A stretch of DNA of 9,357 bases from contig QIEB01000557.1 in NCBI GenBank assembly GCA_003229495.1, positions 1 through 9,357 on the forward strand, read 5' to 3'. A program made the position numbers and the translations under genes. A model generated the notes under the pieces. That model saw nothing but the letters and a program-made list of their open reading frames with translations, was not told the DNA's origin and searched no databases. Source of the DNA: Flammeovirgaceae bacterium. Lineage in GTDB: Bacteria > Bacteroidota > Bacteroidia > Cytophagales > Cyclobacteriaceae. Numbering within the stretch: the stretch's first letter is position 1; every line of letters begins with the position of its first letter. Of the stretch, positions 5,663 to 9,357 are shown in pieces.

Positions 5663-7148
5663 TTTGGTCAATCCAACCACTTGACCGTTTCACCGCCTTT
5701 TGCCAACCCGTATACAACGACTCTCGTAGTGACCTCTCCATTTTCGGATTGAACACTTTGTCAATTCGACGGTGAGCGGAAACATCTTCGGGGGTCCACA
5801 TGCCAATCTGTATGCCTGCCAGATATGCAGCCCCCATGGCAGTGGTTTCTATCACTTCCGGGCGTTCTACTGAAACTCCTAAAATGTCCGCTTGAAATTG
5901 CATCAGATAATTATTTGCCACTGCACCACCATCGACTTTCAAATTCTTAAGTTCCAGTCCTGAATCTTGTTCCATGGCTTTTAGCACATCCCTGGTTTGG
6001 TATGCCAATGATTCCAGGGTAGCTTTAACTATGTGTTCCCTGGAGGTATCCCTGGTTAGTCCGAATATGGCGCCACGAGCATACATGTCCCAGTAGGGAG
6101 CTCCTAAGCCTGCAAATGCCGGGACCATATATACATCATGGGCGTCCTTGACGGAAACGGACATTTCATCCGAATCTGCAGCAGATTTAATGATTTGCAA
6201 CCCATCCCTTAACCATTGGATGGCAGCTCCTGCAATAAAAATACTACCCTCAAGTGCATATTGAGGCTTTTCATTTGATGAACACGCCATAGTGGTAAGT
6301 AGCCCGTTCTTGGAATGGGATAATTTGTCACCCGTATGTAGTAACATAAAACACCCGGTACCATAGGTATTCTTGGCCATCCCCGGCACCAAACAAGCCT
6401 GTCCGAAAAGTGCAGCCTGTTGATCCCCAGCTACCCCGCAAATAGAAATTCTGCTATCGCCTATCTGCATTTCCCCAAAGAGCGATGAAGATGGCTGAAC
6501 AGCAGGAAGCATACTAGATGGAATGCCAAAATATTCCAACAGGGTATCGTCCCACACCATTTTCCGAATATTATAAAGCATAGTTCGTGAAGCATTGGTA
6601 TGGTCTGTTAGGTGATTTTTCCCTGCTGTCATATTCCAAATCAACCAGGAATCAATGGTGCCAAAGAGTAATTCGCCCCTTTCTGCTTTTTCCCGGGCAC
6701 CCTCAACATGATCCAGTATCCATTTGATTTTTGTGCCACTGAAATATGCATCTATCACCAACCCTGTTTCTGAGCGTACGTGGTCATCAAGGTTGTTTGC
6801 TTTCATATCTTCACAGATATCAGCGGTACGGATATCCTGCCATACAATGGCATTATAAATGGGTTTTCCCGTATGCTTGTCCCAAACCACGGTGGTTTCC
6901 CTTTGATTGGTTATACCTATAGCGGCTATTTGCCGGGGTTCCAATTGGCTTTCCTCCAACACCAGCTCCAGCATATTCATTTGAGTGGTCCAGATTTCTT
7001 CAGGATCATGTTCAACCCACCCTGGTTTTGGAAAAATCTGCTTGAATTCTTGCTGAGCTACTCTTTGAATAGTCCCTTGTTGGTCAACCAGCAGGACCCT
7101 ACAGCTGGTAGTTCCCTGGTCAATTGCTAGAATATATTGCTCTTCCAT
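5655..7148 (-). CDS. glpK: glycerol kinase
   Basis: This cytoplasmic FGGY-family kinase phosphorylates glycerol with ATP to give sn-glycerol 3-phosphate, trapping glycerol in the cell. Its 497 residues match the usual length of about 500. The ATP-binding DQGTTS is at 10-15. The known glycerol contacts are all present: Arg83-Glu84 (NQRETT), Trp103 (IVWQD), Tyr135, Asp242-Gln243 (GVAGDQQAALFG) and Phe267. The C-terminal half has the IAGAAIQWLRDG signature and the nucleotide-binding VDGGAVANNYLMQ. The segment between LFG (223-225) and GVAGDQ is short (EMQIGDSRISIC). It lacks the phosphorylatable His of Firmicute enzymes and is shorter than the E. coli loop that binds fructose 1,6-bisphosphate, so regulation may differ. 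It lies 7 bp downstream of glpF, in one operon. No glpD or glpA is in the window. Confidence 0.98.
   Translation of the reverse strand: MEEQYILAIDQGTTSCRVLLVDQQGTIQRVAQQEFKQIFPKPGWVEHDPEEIWTTQMNMLELVLEESQLEPRQIAAIGITNQRETTVVWDKHTGKPIYNAIVWQDIRTADICEDMKANNLDDHVRSETGLVIDAYFSGTKIKWILDHVEGAREKAERGELLFGTIDSWLIWNMTAGKNHLTDHTNASRTMLYNIRKMVWDDTLLEYFGIPSSMLPAVQPSSSLFGEMQIGDSRISICGVAGDQQAALFGQACLVPGMAKNTYGTGCFMLLHTGDKLSHSKNGLLTTMACSSNEKPQYALEGSIFIAGAAIQWLRDGLQIIKSAADSDEMSVSVKDAHDVYMVPAFAGLGAPYWDMYARGAIFGLTRDTSREHIVKATLESLAYQTRDVLKAMEQDSGLELKNLKVDGGAVANNYLMQFQADILGVSVERPEVIETTAMGAAYLAGIQIGMWTPEDVSAHRRIDKVFNPKMERSLRESLYTGWQKAVKRSSGWIDQIN
5666..5686 (+). terminator. weak hairpin just after the TPR stop codon
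   Basis: GGTCAA at 5666-5671 and TTGACC at 5681-5686 can form a 6-bp stem with a 9-base loop, four bases after the TPR stop. Only GTTT follows, so it is a poor intrinsic terminator. It lies inside the 3' end of glpK on the other strand. Confidence 0.2.
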
Positions 7149-7155
7149 GATTGCT

Positions 7156-7956
7156 TTAGTATTGATCTTCCTTCAATTGTTTAATAACCGCTATCAAAAC
7201 AATACCAAAGCACAGCATGCTAGTGGCCCAGAACCAGGTATTGGGTTGGTTTAAAAATACAGCATTATAAAACAGGGCACCATAAACTCCACCTAAAATG
7301 GGGCCGACTACAGGTATCCAACTGTACGACCAATCTGACTTTCCTTTACCTGCAATGGGGAGAAAGGCATGGGCAATTCTAGGTCCAAGGTCCCTGGCGG
7401 GGTTAATTGCATAGCCGGTGGTTCCGCCCAGGGATAAACCAATAGACAAGATCAAAAACCCTATAATAAGCGGATTCAATCCTTCGGTGAATTCATTAGC
7501 ACCTATGAACAATAGGCCCATTACCAGAACAAAAGTTCCAATCATTTCACTGACCAGGTTGGCCCAGGTTCTTCGAATTGCCGGTGAAGTGGCAAATGTG
7601 GCCAGCTTTAGATCGGCACTTTCAGTTTGGCGCCAATGAGGCAAAAAATGAATCCAAACCAATACAGCTCCGATAATTGCTCCAAGCATTTGGGCAAGTA
7701 TATAATAGGGAACATCAGACCAGGGAAATTCACCGGCCGAGGCCAATCCCAAGGTAACCGCAGGGTTGATATGTGCGCCACTGATACTACCTACTGCGTA
7801 GATTGCCAGTGCTACCGCAAGTCCCCATGCCACTGTTATGATAATCCAGCCCCCATTTTCAGCTTTACTATCTTTTAGTAAGACACCAGCAACCACACCA
7901 TTTCCCAAAAGAACCAGCAGCATGGTTCCAATTAATTCTCCCATGAAGTTTGTCAT
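7156..7956 (-). CDS. glpF: glycerol uptake facilitator (aquaglyceroporin, MIP family)
   Basis: This inner-membrane channel lets glycerol diffuse into the cell, feeding the kinase encoded 7 bp downstream. The 266 residues contain six hydrophobic helices and the two half-helix loops of the family: GAHINPAVT (NPA at 64-66) and GYAINPARDLGPR (NPA at 185-187). The Asp after NPAR (residue 189) and the Trp in helix 2 (VAWGLAVA, residue 44) are marks of glycerol channels rather than water-only aquaporins. Arg188 is the selectivity-filter arginine. Tyr182 lies where E. coli GlpF has Phe200, a mild change that could slightly alter the filter. The ATG at 7956 gives a normal N-terminus starting directly with the first helix; there is no Shine-Dalgarno box. 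It is the first gene of a glpFK operon. Confidence 0.97.
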   Translation of the reverse strand: MTNFMGELIGTMLLVLLGNGVVAGVLLKDSKAENGGWIIITVAWGLAVALAIYAVGSISGAHINPAVTLGLASAGEFPWSDVPYYILAQMLGAIIGAVLVWIHFLPHWRQTESADLKLATFATSPAIRRTWANLVSEMIGTFVLVMGLLFIGANEFTEGLNPLIIGFLILSIGLSLGGTTGYAINPARDLGPRIAHAFLPIAGKGKSDWSYSWIPVVGPILGGVYGALFYNAVFLNQPNTWFWATSMLCFGIVLIAVIKQLKEDQY

Positions 7957-7988
7957 AATTAACGCAGCTAACAGTGAAAAGAGGAATT

Positions 7989-8017
7989 ATGATAGGTAAT
8001 TTTAATTGGATATCCAA
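7989..8017 (-). promoter_or_regulatory. candidate glpFK promoter overlapped by a 12-bp palindrome
   Basis: On the minus strand TTGGAT (8012-8017) and TATCAT (7989-7994) are separated by 17 bp, about 30-60 bp upstream of glpF. A perfect palindrome, TTGGATATCCAA, covers 8006-8017 and so overlaps the upstream element, where an operator could act. The match is closer to a general sigma-70 layout than to the Bacteroidota TTTG/TAnnTTTG pair, and a 12-bp palindrome is expected once or twice by chance in a window of this size. Confidence 0.25.
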
Positions 8018-8064
8018 CTCTGAGTTTTGGGTTATGAATTTTTAGTTTTAAGTCTGTGACTGAC

Positions 8065-8096
8065 CTTCGTCTCTCGTCCCTTCGTCCTTTGTCCTT
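8065..8096. repeat. degenerate 7-bp tandem repeat (CYTYGTC type)
   Basis: Four consecutive units end in GTC: CTTCGTC, TCTCGTC, CCTTCGTC and CTTTGTC, followed by a partial CTT. The plus strand is almost purely pyrimidine apart from the G of each unit. It lies in the gap between the divergent glpF and Kunitz genes, 58 bp before the latter's start. No function can be assigned from sequence alone. Confidence 0.6.
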
Positions 8097-8153
8097 AACT
8101 ATTGCTTTCCATAACGGTTTTCTTTAAATTATAGGACAACCGCCAGCTCAATT

Positions 8154-8393
8154 GTGAAATACATAGGTTTATTGGCAATTCTTCTACTTAGTTGTAAGAC
8201 CGTGCAACAAGACCGTAGATGCCGCATGAAACCTGACCCGGGGCCTTGTAAAGCAGCTATTGAAAAATATTATTACGACCGGGTTGACAAAAAATGTAAA
8301 CCATTTACCTGGGGCGGATGTCATGGCGTGGTGCCGTTTGACTATATGGATGAATGTCAGGCTTGTACAGAAAATATTGCAGGATCAACCTGA
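8154..8393 (+). CDS. Kunitz/BPTI-type protease-inhibitor lipoprotein, 79 aa
   Basis: The predicted product is a small secreted or surface-anchored inhibitor of trypsin-like serine proteases. A very short lipoprotein signal (MKYIGLLAILLLSC) puts the lipidated residue at Cys14. The remainder is one Kunitz domain with all six cysteines (23, 32, 48, 56, 68, 71). The first three spacings equal those of bovine BPTI (8, 15 and 7 residues); the last two are one shorter (11 and 2). GPCKA at 30-34 is identical to the BPTI reactive loop, putting Lys33 at P1, which predicts trypsin-type specificity. YYYD, the GGC loop and a Phe after it (62) are also kept. The start is GTG; an in-frame stop lies at 8112 with no ATG between. 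It is monocistronic and divergent from glpF. Kunitz domains are mainly known from animals, so horizontal acquisition is possible but unproven. Confidence 0.88.
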   Translation: MKYIGLLAILLLSCKTVQQDRRCRMKPDPGPCKAAIEKYYYDRVDKKCKPFTWGGCHGVVPFDYMDECQACTENIAGST

Positions 8394-8560
8394 CCGCTGG
8401 CTTCATTATTTCGACAATCATTTTTTAATTCCAACAATACCCTCTGCATTCCCCCCTGCTGCTTTCAGGAAATGGCACAAAGTGCAGTAAAACCTTACAA
8501 AGCCAAGATCTATCATAAAGTCGTGTTTACCTTAAGAAGCGCATTCTCTAAATTTATATC

Positions 8561-8893
8561 ATGCGTTATTTATATATCCTCGTTATTTCGATGTTGGCAA
8601 GTGTGACTGCGATTAGCGCCCAGGAGGCTCATGCCAATAATGTTCAAAAGGCACCCACTGAGCAGATACATGACAACGATAAAGCTTTCTCAAAAGATTT
8701 AATATACCATTACATATGTCGGCGATGTGGTAGTGAAAACCAAATGGATTGGTCTCTTCCTATGACCAAAGAACTGGAACTAATACCTCACTGTAGTTTC
8801 TGTGGCAAGAAATACTGGCCAAAATTCAAGCCTACTGGTCTTCTTGAACGGACCTATAGCCTGAATAATCCAATCTCACAATTAGGTAGTTAA
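8561..8893 (+). CDS. small exported zinc-ribbon protein, 110 aa
   Basis: Residues 1-20 form a signal peptide (MRYLYILVISMLASVTAISA, cleavage after AISA). The mature protein has a polar linker to about residue 48, then a four-cysteine zinc-ribbon pattern: CRRCG at 53-57 and CSFCG at 78-82, with 21 residues between the two CxxC pairs. A basic, aromatic tail follows (KKYWPKFKP). The metal-binding knuckles suggest one structural Zn ion; a disulfide arrangement is the alternative, since the protein is exported. I do not recognise a named family, and the function is unknown. It lies 167 bp after the Kunitz gene on the same strand, and its TAA overlaps the propeller gene's stop on the other strand. 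Confidence 0.8.
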   Translation: MRYLYILVISMLASVTAISAQEAHANNVQKAPTEQIHDNDKAFSKDLIYHYICRRCGSENQMDWSLPMTKELELIPHCSFCGKKYWPKFKPTGLLERTYSLNNPISQLGS

Positions 8894-9357
8894 ATCCCTG
8901 GTTCAGAAAGCATTAATATAGTCTTTAAGCTGACAGTGTCTTTCCCTAAGGACCAAATATTTCCATTTTTTCCAATGGCCATACGGCTAAAATTCAGTAT
9001 AGGAACACCTGTGTTATAGGTACAATAACTGGAAAACTCCTCTCCCTCCCATTTTTTAATGCCGTTGGAAGTGGCCGCCCATAAATCACCATTGGGGCCA
9101 GTGGTAAGGCTATTTATCCTGATTTCCGCCAAGTTAATTTTGTATGATTCCAGTTTTTTAACCTCGAAGTTTGGCATAAACTGAAGCAGATACGAACTTG
9201 ATCCACTTTGTTGCATCCAGGCAACACCGTTGGCATCAATTTCTAAAGTCCTGAAAAAATCAGAGGGAAGATCTGAGTTGTGCTTTCCCACTTGAACAAA
9301 ATCCTGAGGACTTTCGAAGATAAAAAACTGACCTCCCTTAAGCGCATAAACACTGTT
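8890..9357 (-). CDS. C-terminal end of a beta-propeller protein (two-component-regulator-propeller type), partial
   Basis: The minus-strand frame is open to the right edge, so the start lies outside the window; 155 residues are visible. A GTG at 9291 is in frame but internal, because the reading continues upstream with NSVYALKGGQFFIF. Propeller blades are recognisable: FFRTLEIDANGVAWM, LTTGPNGDLWAATSNGIKKW and MAIGKNGNIWSLG. They share the D/G-x-NG-x-(V/L/I)-W pattern of the two-component regulator propeller repeats found in many Bacteroidota surface sensors and secreted proteins. The chain ends shortly after the last blade (MLSEPGI). There is therefore no C-terminal kinase or Por-type sorting domain, and the protein is probably an exported propeller rather than a hybrid histidine kinase. 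Its TAA overlaps the zinc-ribbon gene's TAA in a shared TTAA. Confidence 0.85.
   Translation of the reverse strand, partial: NSVYALKGGQFFIFESPQDFVQVGKHNSDLPSDFFRTLEIDANGVAWMQQSGSSSYLLQFMPNFEVKKLESYKINLAEIRINSLTTGPNGDLWAATSNGIKKWEGEEFSSYCTYNTGVPILNFSRMAIGKNGNIWSLGKDTVSLKTILMLSEPGI

Noticed and set aside
6780..7130. Plus-strand open frame of 116 codons opposite the start of glpK
   Set aside because: It is antisense to a strongly conserved glpK region (ATP- and glycerol-binding motifs) and has no support of its own.
8475..8485. GCAC-AAA-GTGC hairpin between the Kunitz and zinc-ribbon genes
   Set aside because: A 4-bp stem without a following T-run is too weak to call a terminator.
8260..8490. 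A second plus-strand frame of 76 codons overlapping the Kunitz gene
   Set aside because: The overlapping frame has the complete Kunitz cysteine pattern; this one shows no family signature and lies mostly inside it.

Overview
The window looks like a piece of a Bacteroidota chromosome, probably a Saprospiria- or Cytophagales-type organism. The evidence is its AT-rich composition with very AT-rich intergenic gaps, the lack of Shine-Dalgarno boxes, one match to the Bacteroidota -7 element TAnnTTTG, and the abundance of exported LRR, TPR and propeller proteins. This placement is an inference from style; no phylogenetic marker is present.

Positions 1-4138 (minus strand) hold a tightly packed four-gene operon read from right to left: a probable lipoprotein (209 aa), a small exported protein (191 aa), a second exported protein (275 aa), and a large exported leucine-rich-repeat protein that runs off the left edge. 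The junctions are a 7-bp gap, a 4-bp ATGA overlap and a 14-bp overlap. The LRR gene is broken at 1180-1211 by a perfect 16-bp tandem duplication. Removing one copy restores a single frame from 2115 to the window edge and an exact 22-residue LRR register. The N-terminal domain of the LRR protein resembles the whole 191-aa protein, so the operon carries the same exported domain alone and fused to LRRs. I cannot name the function; an envelope binding or assembly complex is one guess.

Positions 4139-4408 are a divergent intergenic region with an 11-bp direct repeat, a palindrome and a candidate promoter. To its right, 4409-5662 (plus) encodes an exported protein of about ten TPRs. It converges on, and overlaps by 8 bp, the glycerol-uptake pair at 5655-7956 (minus), glpF then glpK. 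GlpF admits glycerol and GlpK traps it as glycerol 3-phosphate; no glycerol-3-phosphate dehydrogenase is in view.

Positions 7957-8893 contain an intergenic region with a short degenerate tandem repeat, a small Kunitz/BPTI-type protease-inhibitor lipoprotein (all six cysteines, Lys at P1; uncommon in bacteria), and a small exported protein with a CxxC/CxxC zinc ribbon. The right end (8890-9357, minus) is the 3' end of a beta-propeller protein whose stop codon overlaps that of the zinc-ribbon gene. There are no tRNA or rRNA genes, no CRISPR array, and no transposase or integrase.
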